Under the pieces are notes generated by a model. That model made no database searches, was not told the origin of the DNA, and saw nothing but the letters and a program-made list of their open reading frames with translations. Below, piece by piece: positions 38,280 through 50,800 of a DNA stretch of 64,000 nt. The translations under genes and the position numbers were made by a program. Source of the DNA: Phoronis australis. Taxonomy: Eukaryota; Phoronida; Phoronidae. The DNA lies in the NCBI GenBank assembly GCA_002633005.1, contig NMRA01000004.1:441846-505845 (forward strand). Direction: 5' to 3'. Position 1 is the first letter of the stretch. Every line of letters begins with the position of its first letter.

Positions 38280-40480
38280 GTTATTTTGATTTTATATCCT
38301 GTTGTACACTGTACCTTAATAATTGTGGTTGTAAGATTCAGTGGAAGCTGTTAACAATGGAATGTATTGTAATTATCCTGTCCTGTGTTGGAAAATTGTG
38401 TTACATAAGCAATATATCCATTACTCTCTTGTTTAGTTCCACGTTTGGTTCAGTTAGTTGAGTGAGGTCGCTTCTTAATATACTTATCCAGGCATGTTTC
38501 AGTTGCTGATATTGGGTCAATAGCACTCTTCAAAAGGCATTGTTACCAGTCTACTGCTCAATTTCTTCAATCACTTGTGCTGCATCATTTATTTTCCATC
38601 ATCTCTGCTAATTTGGTCATCAAATTTGTAGTATTCTTGTGTATTCTGGGTAACCCGTCCCGCTCTTCAATGAAGTGTCCGTGTGTTTGAGTATTCTTTT
38701 GTCATTAACACGATTCTTTCCTCTTTTACTGAAAATTGCTTTTTTCGTGAACTCTGGATTTTTCAGGTTACCGGTTTATAGTCATTTGGTAGTTTTGTTA
38801 CCTAACGGATCTCGGCTGCTCGTGCCTTTTCTGTCAAAGGGTTAATAGAGCTCTTGTTCATTTGAGAATAGATGTGTTGGTAAAAAATAATTGCATTGCA
38901 TGGCAAAGGTGCTCAAGTCATTAGAACTCTGCTGTGCATGTGAGCCTTCGGTGATTGTACCAAATACAAAATAGTCTCAGTTCCCTAACCCCAACCCCAA
39001 CCCTGGCCCCAACCATTACCCCAACCCTAACCCTAACACAAGGCCTCAAAAAGTACAGTGCTTCAGCTAATAGGTTCTGTGATGTAGTGGAATTAAGTGG
39101 TTCTCTTGTAAATGTCAAAAGTATTTGTAGTTGATGCATATTTCTCAGATCATGCCTGTACATAGGAAAGTTAAACATGCATTGAGCTCTAGGTTTCGCC
39201 AAGGGTCAAAAACCTGTGGCTTCAAATGAGATTTCGTTTCAGTGATAGTTGAGATGAAATATTAAAAACGCTGTTACAGTTTTCTTTCATTATGTCTAAG
39301 TTTTATTTAGCTTTTATTTGTTATATAAGTCATATTAAGGTCCTCTTGCTTGATAGACAGAGCAAAAGCGGAGAATTATAAAAGCTACAGGAGAACAGTG
39401 CAACGTTTCATCCAACATCCATTTCTGAGGTATGATGCCTTTTGTGCAGTTAGCCAGAGTTGCACATTTTTGTATGGTCCAATATATTCTCGTAGAGCTG
39501 GTTTAAATTCCTGGAGTTCTCTCCTAAGAAATGCGAAAGTGTAAAATTTAAGGGCACCTAGTACCCTTAAAAATGTACAAATTTGGCAAATCGCTAGGTA
39601 GGCCGAAAGGATTCACACGAAGTTTTCTTGTTTTGTGTTGACCAACTCCAAAAAGTAATCAATAGTTGTTTTTAAAATGTTCTTTTCTGCACCAGGGCTA
39701 TCCGAAAAACTTGGAACTTTAATTTTTTATTTAAAAATTCGTTAGTTACATAAACCGAAAAGGGAATCAGTTAGAAAAACGATAACAGTGTTTTTGAAAG
39801 TTGATGTCGAACATTCAGGGATATCAAACGAGACAAGTTATGCTATTGGTGTCGTTGTTTTGCTATGGGTGTAACTTTCTTATTTGCTAAATTTTGCTAG
39901 TAAGACATGCTCACGTTACCGAGTTAAGGCACATAGTGTAGGTAGTCTAGTGATGTCGTTGCATCAGACGTGCGCAGGCCCATTGCATTAAACATCTGAA
40001 TCCACTCCATGCCACATATAGACAAGTTAAGACGGAGATGAGGAAGTAGTGTCCTGACTCAAAGGTCTAGTAGTACAGTTCACTGTAATTCTAACCTACG
40101 GTCTGCAAGTCATGAACGAGAAAGTAAACAGTCAATCATGTTGCCTCCTCGTCGTGGCGTATTACTGAAGTCGAACTGAACACCAAATTCCACAGGCTGT
40201 TTACTTTCAAAAATATATATACCGGTACTTTACTGAGTTAAACTCTACACTGACTAGTAGAACAGATCCTACAAAACCCTAAAGTGATAGCTAGCCAAAG
40301 AGATTTGTCGGCACCTATTAGCCCGTGTAACGCGCATTCGGTGGAGTATCAACGGGTAAGCACTTATGAATGTATTTCCTCTGGCGGTTTATTGACTAGT
40401 GCATTTAATTGTTTTCTGTTGGAAACATAAACTGGAAACAGCCTAAGATTGTAAACGTTGAATATGTATATAACGTGAAA
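38280..40480. other. Intergenic; telomere-like patch, otherwise no gene seen
   Basis: No supportable exon. The only distinctive sequence is the CCCTAA/CCCCAA-rich tract at 38983-39038. Confidence 0.45.
38983..39038. repeat. Interstitial telomere-like repeat (CCCTAA / CCCCAA variants)
   Basis: About nine imperfect units based on ccctaa, cccaacc and ccctaacc occur here. This is the animal telomere repeat in degenerate form and lies far from any visible chromosome end. Confidence 0.75.
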
Positions 40481-41114
40481 ATGTGCGGGCGGGCATAGGT
40501 GGATTTGGGGCGTGGGCCCGGGCGCCTACAAAAGGTATAACAGCAAAAGTTAAGTTTATTAATTAATTAACCCGGGTAATTAACATTACACGGACGAAAC
40601 AAGAGACCATGTGTGGAGTTTTAATTCGTGTGTGGGGGAGGGAGGTTCAGACAACCACTGCAATCATAACGGTAACTATGGCTAAGTAATGCCGCTTCCA
40701 GTCGATGTCCAGTGCTCGTGATGTCCCAGGCGACCGGCAGTAACGCTGCGCGCTACCACTCCCTTTCCGTCGTCTGCTCCACTGTGCAATGAAGCAAATG
40801 ACTTCATTTTTTTCAGAGAAAACAGAAGTTACAGTTAAGTTGTGAAGCCTGAGCGAATCACTCAAATACTCATAATCTTCTCTTTGTCAAACATTAAAAT
40901 GCGATTTAATGGTAGAGCAAGCGCGTGATTCGGGCCTTACTGAATGCCAACTCGAAAAATGGATTTGGTCTTTTGGGCAACTGAAGACTTTTAAACACAA
41001 CAACTTTTGCTACGAACTGGTGGCACAAAATATAAAGCATGCAATAAACAATACGGAAAAAAACATGTTCGCGTGCGGACTGTGGACCATAAACAAGTAC
41101 CGGGTATATCTCTC

Positions 41115-41190
41115 GGCTGGAAGAGTGGTAGCGCAATGGAAGAGCACGCGCGCTTTGACCAATCGGTCGTGAGTTCGGATCCTTGCAGTT
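41115..41190 (+). other. tRNA-like sequence (SINE head or tRNA pseudogene)
   Basis: An A-box-like 'tggtagcgcaatgg' (about 41126-41139) is followed by a B-box-like 'gagttcggatcc' (41171-41182), with spacing normal for RNA polymerase III type 2 promoters. 'ggtcgtgagttcg' resembles the T arm of a tRNA. A full cloverleaf does not close convincingly, so a tRNA-derived SINE or dead tRNA is more likely than a working tRNA. Confidence 0.45.
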
Positions 41191-41599
41191 TTACGAATTT
41201 TCCATTTTTAAATCACAAGCGGCAACATCGCGGTTAAACTGTTCAAATTTAAGCACACGAAAGTCTAGAATCAAGGGCGTTTTTAGTGGCAACGTAACGA
41301 GTTGAAAATTTGCCGTGCGGCGACGTCGGATTCAATTCCAGAATGCGATCTTGGTCTTGTGATTTTGCCGCGCTAGTCGCCAATAGCGACCTGGTCAAAG
41401 TAGAGCCGTCGAGGGCTGTTTATACCTCCAGAGATCAAGGAAAATGGTTCTTTTCAGAGGCAAAAACCAAATTTTCCCCTCATTCGCCGCTACGCACCGC
41501 AAAGCGCGATTGTCAACGAGACCGAAATGTTGCTCCTCAGGCTACCCTAGATCCACCTTTGTGTTGACTCAAAAAGCCTAGTTCAGTGCATACGCCTAA

Positions 41600-41915
41600 T
41601 TCACATCAAGTGTTGCAGCCATATAACCGTTTGCCTCAAAAGCTCTACACGTCCTCGTCTTACGTTGCCTACCCTTGCCCACTTGTTAGACCAAAACTCG
41701 AATACTCCTCCGTCTGGTATCCCTCAACAGTAGCACAAATGTTGAAAAAATAGAAAAATACACAGCGTAGAGCAGCCAGGTTCGTTTTAAATGACCACTC
41801 AAGGTACTCTTCCCTTTCATCCATGCTCATCAACTGTCAAATGGCCACCCTCCCGGAAAGACGAGCTCAAAACAAAGTGTCCCTTCTGTACAAGACCGTA
41901 CATAACTGGTAGTCC
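41600..41915 (+). pseudogene. LINE reverse-transcriptase C-terminal fragment, dead
   Basis: The frame reads VRPKLEYSSVWYPST, then an in-frame TAG, then TQRRAARFVLNDHSRYSSL and TLPERRAQNKVSLLYKTVHNW, then a stop. This is the conserved thumb/C-terminal stretch of CR1/Jockey/L2-type LINE reverse transcriptases. Only this piece survives, and the internal stop makes it a non-functional relic. Confidence 0.85.
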
Positions 41916-41999
41916 TAATTTTTCCGCACGTTTATGACCTTGACTGGTTTTTATTTTCTTCTGCTATTTTATCGTCATTGCTACGTCAAGTTTTAACAT

Positions 42000-43597
42000 G
42001 GTTCAACCGTAAAGCGACTTAAACTAAACTTGAATTCCAGTGCCCGCCGCCGGCGGGGCTGGTCCTACCGGCGGGACCCTGGGTTTACATTTCTTGCAAC
42101 GTCCTAAGTTTAGGGTCTAGGGCTAATATTTAGTTATTTTCATGTGCATTTTGAGAAAATGTAAAAACTAAAAGTGAGTTAAGTTCCGGGCTCTAGTCAG
42201 TAGAGATAAGGTGATGGAAAAATAACATTAGCAGGTCAACAAATTCTTTTGGCCTAATGTCTGCTGGGGGCTCGGGCTCTATTTGGGACCGTGACTGTTT
42301 CGTGCAACTGGCCAAAGGTGTCACTCCACGTGTGGGCGGTGCTGCCACCTAGCAAAAACTTTCAAGAGATAGTTTAGTATTAGCCATTATTTCATTAGGA
42401 CTAGGTGTGTAGAAATCCTGAGGTTGGAGGTAATGGTGTTTGTATAAATAAGGTAAGTTTTCTCTTTTGTCGTAAGCCTTCCACTTGTGTGGATGTTTTG
42501 TTTACTGAGAATTGACATCCCAGTGCTGAACTCGCTGCTCCGGCTAAAGGTCGGACAAGTGATGACAACTCAATCAAGACAAGGTCAAGGACAAATGGGT
42601 TGTGGAAGTCCATGATTTTATAGACATCCTACTCATGTCCAAGCTACCTTCAGAGGCAGTAGGTTGGTAATCCGCCTACTGGTAATTGCATCGCTGGGAA
42701 TCCAGATAACAGAGCCGAGGTTGAGAGGTAGCTGTGCTAAGTGTTCTCACATAAGACTCAGGCTAGGCCTAGGCCCGGCACGGCAGCAGTGCAGTGGCAC
42801 ACATCCATCCCGTCCACTACTGCACTAGAAGATTTTCTGCAAATTGCGCTTAACCCTTGCTAGAATATATCAGTGATCGCGCAACTATATGTACCTTTCT
42901 GAGTGTAGTCTGTAAAGCATAGACACCTTTGGAGACTGTGAGTTAGAATCATTAAATCCTCCACTTGTACAATTAACATTTGGAAATAGATGGAAAGGCT
43001 AAATGGAACCCTGATTTGAGAACCAGTAACTCCCACTGAATGTCTCCCGTTATTCAGCGGTAGTAACTGGTTCTCCAATCAATTTTAAAGCAAAGGCCCA
43101 CCTATCCAACTATGACCCAACATTTTTTTCAAACAATCCTTCATTCCAGCATCAAAATTGAAGACTGAATGGCATGGCATGGCACTGCAGTCAATGTGCT
43201 CAGGTCAAACAGAAAAATGTAAATAGGGTTATGGTGAGGTCACCCGTCTGCTGGCTACGCCAAGGGGAGGCACACTGAAACGGGGCACTTGTTTTTTCTG
43301 AGACAAGAGGGAGAATTTTTCAGTTGAGGAAAGAACTTCTCCTGCCCCCAAACTTCTAGTAGACAAAATTTTTGTTTTACATAAGTGATTCTAATCATGA
43401 GGTAATTTTTTCTAAAACTGAAGGTAAATTTTGGGCCTGGTGAGTCACGTGATTTTTAATTGATTGAATTGGAGAATGGAGCTAATATGCTACACTCTAG
43501 CGTCCCGGATAACGGAGTGTAAGTACATGAAAACCTCTGCCAGCCTGCTAGGAACCAGTCCTGGATCATTAATCAAAGATATGACACCACTGACACC
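42000..43597. other. Intergenic region upstream of the CARD gene; no gene seen
   Basis: No supportable exon. It could hold the promoter and a 5' UTR exon of the next gene. 43598-43640 is a small remnant of the ~145-bp repeat family in reverse ('gtgggtgc...aatgctctg..atgctcttg'), lying directly before the first recognised exon. Confidence 0.4.
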
Positions 43598-43659
43598 AGT
43601 GGGTGCTTTTTAATGCTCTGAGATGCTCTTGTTTGTGTTGCAGTCAGAAAGTAACCAGA

Positions 43660-44253
43660 ATGGATGAGGAATCAAAGCTGAGTTTGCAACTGAATCGTGT
43701 CCTGCTCATGACTGATTTGGATCCTGACGATGTTGTCAACTATCTTTTTCAAGAGAAAATTCTGAACAAAGATGACATGGAGCAATTACAAGCTGAGGTT
43801 TGTGAATACCTTATTGTTGAATGAATATTGAATGAGCACAATTTTTGAAATGTGTTCTTTTTAAAAGTTTATTAAATCTCTGAAATTAATTGAATATTAA
43901 ATTGATTTGTTTTTAGCTATCCTTTGTCCACATCAAATGTTGTGCTGTAGTTTCAACAACTTTTCAAACTGATTTTTTGATTCACTCATTTTTTGAAATG
44001 GTGTTTAAAACCACATTACTGATTAACCAGTAGTGTTGACTGTCTTGAACTTTGCTGTTTTGTTTGACAGAGACTGAAGTCTAAGAGAACACAGATTCTC
44101 CTTGACAAGCTGCCTGGCAAAGGTCCAGATGCCTTTCCCACTTTCCTGAAAGCGCTGGAAGAGGCTGGATACTCCCACTTGGTTACAGCCCTGCGCACTG
44201 CTCAATGGCCCCAGACGACTCGATGTCGACACCTGAGTGGAAGTCAGATACAG
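43660..44253 (+). other. CARD-encoding exons 1-2 of the fusion gene
   Basis: Exon 1 (46 codons) and exon 2 (61 codons) encode a CARD. It contains [20 protein letters not shown], then [14 protein letters not shown], then [20 protein letters not shown] and [15 protein letters not shown]. The pattern of LL..LP..G..AF..F...L...G...L resembles caspase-9, RAIDD and APAF1 CARDs, which recruit other CARD proteins by homotypic contact. Exon 2 ends in phase 0, so it can join either the NB-ARC exon or the alternative terminal exon at 44441. Confidence 0.9.
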
Positions 44254-47200
44254 GTAAATCTATTATGACCTGGCCGAAGCAAAAAATCACCTTGGCATTT
44301 TATGACATTTTGAAGTAATGCCAGGCAGTTCCAGTAACATCTGTCTTCGTGACAATAGACGGGGGTCCTATTACAATACCAAGATGGCCGAAATCCTGGT
44401 GCTCTTCAGTACCAATAGGAAAATTACTGTTTATTTTCAGACAAAGGAAGTGCAGGCTGAATGGACTGGTACTGATGTCCAGCAGTGTTACGCTTTGTCT
44501 ATGACCAAAACTTTGAAGCTCCAATTAGACTTGAGAGCATCACACATCCACTCTGATGACATCTAGAGTTCAGACAGAGTTTGGCTGTTAAATAAACAGC
44601 CTCAACAAAATTAAATGGAAGGATGGTAGTTTGTCAGCGGTACATTGACATAGCTTATATCAATTACTGTGTCACTCTCTTGCTGTTCACTAATTTTGTT
44701 TATGTGTCTGTATATATGATAGGTTCCAGGGTCTTGTGTCACTGCTGTTATTTACTGCCAATTTTTTCAATGTTTATGCTGTGCATTATCTCTTAGGCAA
44801 TGATGATTGAGGGTGCTGTGCCGCAGAGACCTTCCATTTACAAGGAACGTCCGGAAATTGAAGAGGTCAGGGAAAAACTTGAGATAATCTCGCGCTCACC
44901 AGGATTCGTGGTCATACACGGCATGGCTGGCATCGGAAAGTCTGTGCTGGCCTCGGAATCTGTGAGGGATTCTAAAGTGTTAACTCTGTACTTCCCTACA
45001 GGCGTTTATTGGATTAGTATTGGGCAGATCGACCTGAAGCAAGACTCGCAGATGATGCTGGTTAAGATGCAGAATCTTTTGGCACGCTTGGACAAACAAG
45101 GTAAGGTGTCACCTCGAAATGTCGAAGAGGCAACTGATAGGCTACGCACGGTATTCGCTCAGCAATACCCAAAGTCTTTGCTTATCCTGGATGATATTTG
45201 GAGCAGTGCAGCTCTCGCCGCTTTTGATATACAGTGTCGTACTATGGTCACAACGCGAGACGCCGGCATAACATTCAAAGTTCGGGGTGACGTCCACAAA
45301 GTGGCACTCTCGCAGGGTTTCACAAACGAACAGACAAAGGAAGTGCTCGCTGAATGGACTGGTACTGACATTGGAGAACTGCCTAGTGAGGCTGATCAGA
45401 TCTACAGGGAGGTGAAAGGATCTCCGTTTGCCATCTCCTTGATCGGTGCTCTATTGAGAGACCACCCAAAAAGGTGGGCTTACTATGCTGGTTTACTAGC
45501 AGAAAGAAAAGTGAAGAAATTCCGTCGTGCTATCTCTTACCAGTATGAGACTTTGACAGAGGCTGTTGGGATTAGCTTTCACAGTCTGGCAGACGAGACG
45601 AAGAAATACTACCAAGACTTTGCAGTCTTCGAGGGTGATGTGAAAATACCTGCAAAGGTATGTGTTTCCGCTTTTTATGCAACAATGTAATTACTCTTAC
45701 CACTAAATGTTTCAGTGCTCTGTTTCTGTCTTGAAGGTTTCATCCTGTAAAATATTGGCAATATTATACATAATGGCAGAAAGACATTAACATGGATGTC
45801 TTCCAGATAACTAATAACGGTCGTACAAGTCTTAGAAAGGTTAAAGGTAAAAGCATTCATTTTTGTTGTTTACTTAATATAAATACAGATTTGTGGTTAT
45901 CTTGTAATTACTGTTCACTTCACAGGTATGCACAACTTATGGAACAACAGGAAGTGATGTCAACGGCTCTGCAAAGAACCACCATCTTGGTCTGTGTTCA
46001 CTCTCATGGTGCAAACACAAATAACCTGCACAGACTGTGCAGAGTGTAGGACATGAATGCAGACTCAAGGTGGTGGCCCTTTGTTGGGCCATTGACATCA
46101 CTTTCTATTGTTTCATGGGTAGCTCATTCCCTCCAAGGGAATATTTTTTTGTTGAGGTTGCATTAAACATGGTTGCTTTCTTCTTGCACTTAAGCTCCTT
46201 CCAATCAGAGTTATTTGTACGTTTTTATGCTGCTCTTTGTTTTGTGTTGATGAGTGCATCATGTTAGTAAAAGTCTGATTCTCCTTGTGCTAAATCTTAA
46301 GTTCCTTTAGTGGCATGCGCCTGTTGACTTGAGAAAAGACTTGTGATCCATTTTATCAAAGGTCATGAGTTCAAATATAGCTAAGACAGTGTTACGCATG
46401 TTGTTGCACGTAGCAACAACATGCATAATAGTGAAAATGTTTCAATTGGTGTAAAGTTGATAATTTTTATATTCAGATTTGACAACCACCTTCACGACCT
46501 ATGTCAATGAGCTGTGTGCAAATGAAAGTCAAAACCATGAATGCCTTAGCTAAGGCTGGACTTACCACCTTTCTTAAAACAAGACCCTGCTGCAAAAACC
46601 AGGGAGTTTCATGTAAATGATACTACTCTTATCATCAGGTCTTCCTTATTTAGGTTCTGTCCATCTTCTGGGATGAGGATATGGAGACTGTGGAAGACAC
46701 AATGATCAGTCTGGTTAACAAGTCCATGGCATTCCAGGAGGATGCTCCCAAAGGAAGCACCAGCAATTACGTGTATTACTTGCATGATCTCCACCTGGAT
46801 TTCCTGAAGGATCAGTGTGTTGATCAAAAGGTTGACATTTGTTTATTTTAGAGATCTTGCCTCATCAGTTGCTGGCTGTAGTTGTAATCTATTCCTTCAG
46901 TCATTGCTGCTGCAGCTACTACAACTAGAACTATGTAAAATATCATTACTATAGTAATGGGTCTATTTTCTCTACTTTGTCTACAAATCATGCTAATACT
47001 ACTCCTACTGCTTCTTCAGCTAATGGAAGTAGTGCTGCTAAGTGCTGCCTCCACTTCTGATACTAATTTTACTACGGCTTCTACAACTGCCACTAAAAGT
47101 ACTGCTGCTGCTGTCACTACCACTACTAATGCTGCTTTAAAAGTACTCGTGTTACTTCTTACTACCAGAGGACTTGTTGCTTCTGTTTCTGCCACTAATG

Positions 47201-47782
47201 TTTCAGCTACTTCTGCTATTGCAGAATAGTGACACTGCTGCTAATGGTGGTGATACTTCTAAGTGCTACTACTGCTTCTTATACTGCATTTGTTACCGCT
47301 ACTAGAATTATTTCTAGATTTGCTGCTAGTGTTACAGCTACTGCAACTGTTACAACTACGTCTTGTGCTACAGCTAATGGTGGTACTACTGCTGCTAGTG
47401 GTGGTGATACTTCTAAGTGCTACTACTGCTTCTTATACTGCATTTGTTACCGCTACTAGAATTATTTCTAGATTTGCTGCTACTGTTATAGCTACTGCAA
47501 CTGTTACAACTACGTCTTGTGCTACAGCTAATGGTAGTACTACTGCTGCTAGTGGTGGTCCTGCTGCTAATTGTGGAGCTACTTTCAAGTGCTAATACTG
47601 ATTCTGATACTCCTATTACTATGACTACTGCTACTACTACTACTGCTGCTACTGCTTCTGGTACTGATTTAGCTACTGCAAATACAATTGCAACTAATAC
47701 TACTACCTCTACAACTACTTCTGCAACTACTACTGCTACAACTATTACTACTTTAACTACTACTACTATTAAAACCGCTTAT

Positions 47783-47838
<56 letters not shown>

Positions 47839-50800
47839 CTGCTGCTGTTGCTACTGCTGTAGTGACTTGTATTAACTCCTGTTACTGTTTGGAATATTGC
47901 TACAGATAGTGTTAAAATTGAGTGTGATTCCTTTTTATGCTTGCTGCTGTTGAAGCTCCCAATTCTTAATCAAAGTTTGATGGCTTCAACTAAAGATACT
48001 TGTGGTTAATGTAACTGGCTGTAAATTACTTAATGTGTGAGTTGTTACTGTTGTTGTCATGATTGCTTGCGGCATTGTAGCTACAGCAAATATAACTGCT
48101 GCTGCTACTGTTCCTGTTACTGTTGCTTGCTATCACTGCTAGTGCTAGTCTTAGCATTACCCTGCTGGTGATGGTGGTGCACAAGGTGAAAAGTCTTATC
48201 TTGCCCCCCAACCTGTTGGCCATTTTGAACGTCAAATGTGCACTGTTGAGCAGTTTTATTTCTTAAAAACTAGCTTTGTGTTGCTTTATGGTAAGTGTTA
48301 CTAACGTCAGGACAAATATCATAGAAATTGTGAACGTCGTTTTATCACTGGTTATTTGCTGATAACAAAAATGTCACATTACAGAAGTTGAACATTGATG
48401 ATTGAACTAAGACTACGACTAAAGACTGAATGGGCCATGTTGCATAATACTTCAAAATTATCTCCTGGATAAATTCGGTTGTCTTATGGTATCATCTTAT
48501 TATTCATTGCTCACAACATGACTCATGACAGTGTGGTGCCAGTATATGACATGTACGCACCCACACCGTGTTGTTTACGTGATTTGCTGTTTTCTGAATG
48601 TTGTGCATTACCATTCCAGAGGTTGCATGAAAAGTTTGTGGAGAAGTACAAGTATCACTGCAATGGACAGTACCATGATCTGGTGGATGATGGCTACATA
48701 TTCTGGTATCTGGGTGACCATCTGAGCAAAGCTGGCATGTTTGAAGAAATGGGCAAGGTACATGCCATTCTAGACATTTTATTTTGCTTGGTAGCTTCAG
48801 TCATCTAAGATCTGGTGGTTAAGCATTAGGTTAAAATTAATGTGGTCAGACTCGGGATTTCTTCACAATTCATTGTGACAACTTTATTATCTGAATATTA
48901 AATTCTGAAGATTTATTGGTATGCGAAGTGTTGTATGAAATCTTAAAGCAGTTGTCTTTCTGTGTTTGGCTGTATTGTCTTTACGTTACAATTTCAGATT
49001 TATTTTGACTTGCGTTTTGTTGCTGCGAAGATCAGTGCAACTGGGCTATCATTCGTGCTTGGTGATTATACACAGAACAGTCGCACTCTTAATGTTTTGG
49101 TATGTGAAGGAAATGGCATTGCACATAAATTATGATTGCTATGTGACTTTTTGCACACTCTTTAGTTGAGAGAGACTGAATCTCAACTAGTGAATAACGT
49201 TATGACATTTTTTGCATTGAATTACAACAGGGGTTTAAGCCATGTTTGGCAAATCTCATCATGATCATCAACAAATAACGATTTGATGATACTGGTGCAA
49301 AAATGTCAACATTTGATGGGAACAGCTTTTAATGTTAACTGATTTATTGTTATTAACATGACATAGGCAAGAAATTAAACTCCGAGTTTCAAAAATGGGG
49401 CGGCCCTGCATTAATGTAGGAAAGGCCCAGTTCCCTGCTCTTTGGCTACCTGTGGGTCGGCCCTATGCTAATATAGGGGCCCTTTTCTTTTGTTGTCTTG
49501 GGGCGGTGCCATCCTTATTAATATAGGCAGCATTACTTCTGAGGCCCAAAATTGAATTTTTACTGAGATGTCATTTTAATAAGAATAAGTAATTTAAACA
49601 ATAGGCTGTTTCGGACTTATTTCGACAGGATCTTCTACCATTAGCACCAAGTAGTCCAAGGTCACTTGATGGAAAAACTGGCAGAACTGCACTTAAATAA
49701 CTTTTAACGCCCATTAAAACGATCATTTATAAGTGAATGACATATCATTACCCACAAGAGGATCAGAAAAACAGATGGCTATGGGATCAGAAAAAAAGTT
49801 GAGAACAAGATCTGAAAAAGCGTCTGTCCTTTTTGTGATAGATCTCTTTCTCTAAATCACATTGACTGAGTGCAAGAATATGGTTTGTCATTTAAATTGC
49901 AAGTTTTTCATGGAATCACATTTTCCACAGGATCCGCAAAAGCAGACGGACTTTTCCAAGTTTTTGGCCCACTTGTCTGTCGAGAGAGAGCGTGACATCA
50001 TACAGTGCGGTCTGCTGCAGCCGTCAAAGTCAGAGGTCTTGATCCAGGCTCAACTCTTGCAGAACAATAGCAATGAGCAGCTCGACAAGTACTTGAAAAC
50101 ATGGTAAACATTATGTCTCACTTCTGATTTGTCATTCAACATAGAGTTGTCTAGAAGATACAAGTGTTAAGGATGACAATTACTAAAGGGTCAGTGCAGA
50201 TGTAAAACCAGGTGCCTCAAAAGCAAATGATTTCGGATCATAGCTGATGTCTATGACAAAATGAATTACTAGAATTTTTGCTTCGCAAGGCAGTGAAGTG
50301 AATGTCTCACTTGTTGGATTGTGTTTATTTGGTGAGCATAAGTTCAAAACCTGCAGGCGAATGAGCTAGGTGTTTAGCTGATTACCTGTGGTATCCTATG
50401 GAAATCAATTTTTGCGTCATCTGACAACGAATCGCTCTCGCTGGCTCATTCTAACCATGTGTACTACATTTATTCTGTTTACTACGAATGCAATATACAG
50501 CTCAGTCAGCATTCTATCTTGGTACAGGTAACAATTACTTGATTTAAATTTCACTAGAGACACACAGCTCAGTTCATAACTTTCTGTTTGCGGTGTCTTT
50601 CTTATTTGTAGTCTGTTATTGATTGACTCCACTGCGAAAGCTCAAATTTATTTCATTCAGATTAAATATGCGTAATTCACCCAAGTGATTGTGTTTTGTG
50701 ATGTAGTTTTCAAAAAAGAAGATATTTCTTTTTGTCAAAAGTCTGCAAAATTTATTTTCATCTCTTTTGCTTCTGGGTTTTCGCCAGACAGATTTTAAAG

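Noticed and set aside
41115-41190. Functional tRNA gene
   Set aside because: A- and B-box-like sequences are present but a proper cloverleaf with paired acceptor stem is not convincing.
41310-41567. 85-codon frame in a CpG-richer patch
   Set aside because: No recognisable domain. It adjoins the dead LINE fragment and may belong to the same relic or be chance.
46957-47875. Several long Thr/Ala/Ser-rich and Leu-rich frames
   Set aside because: Triplet-periodic DNA keeps several frames open at once. There is no homology and it lies between two well-supported exons of the fusion gene.
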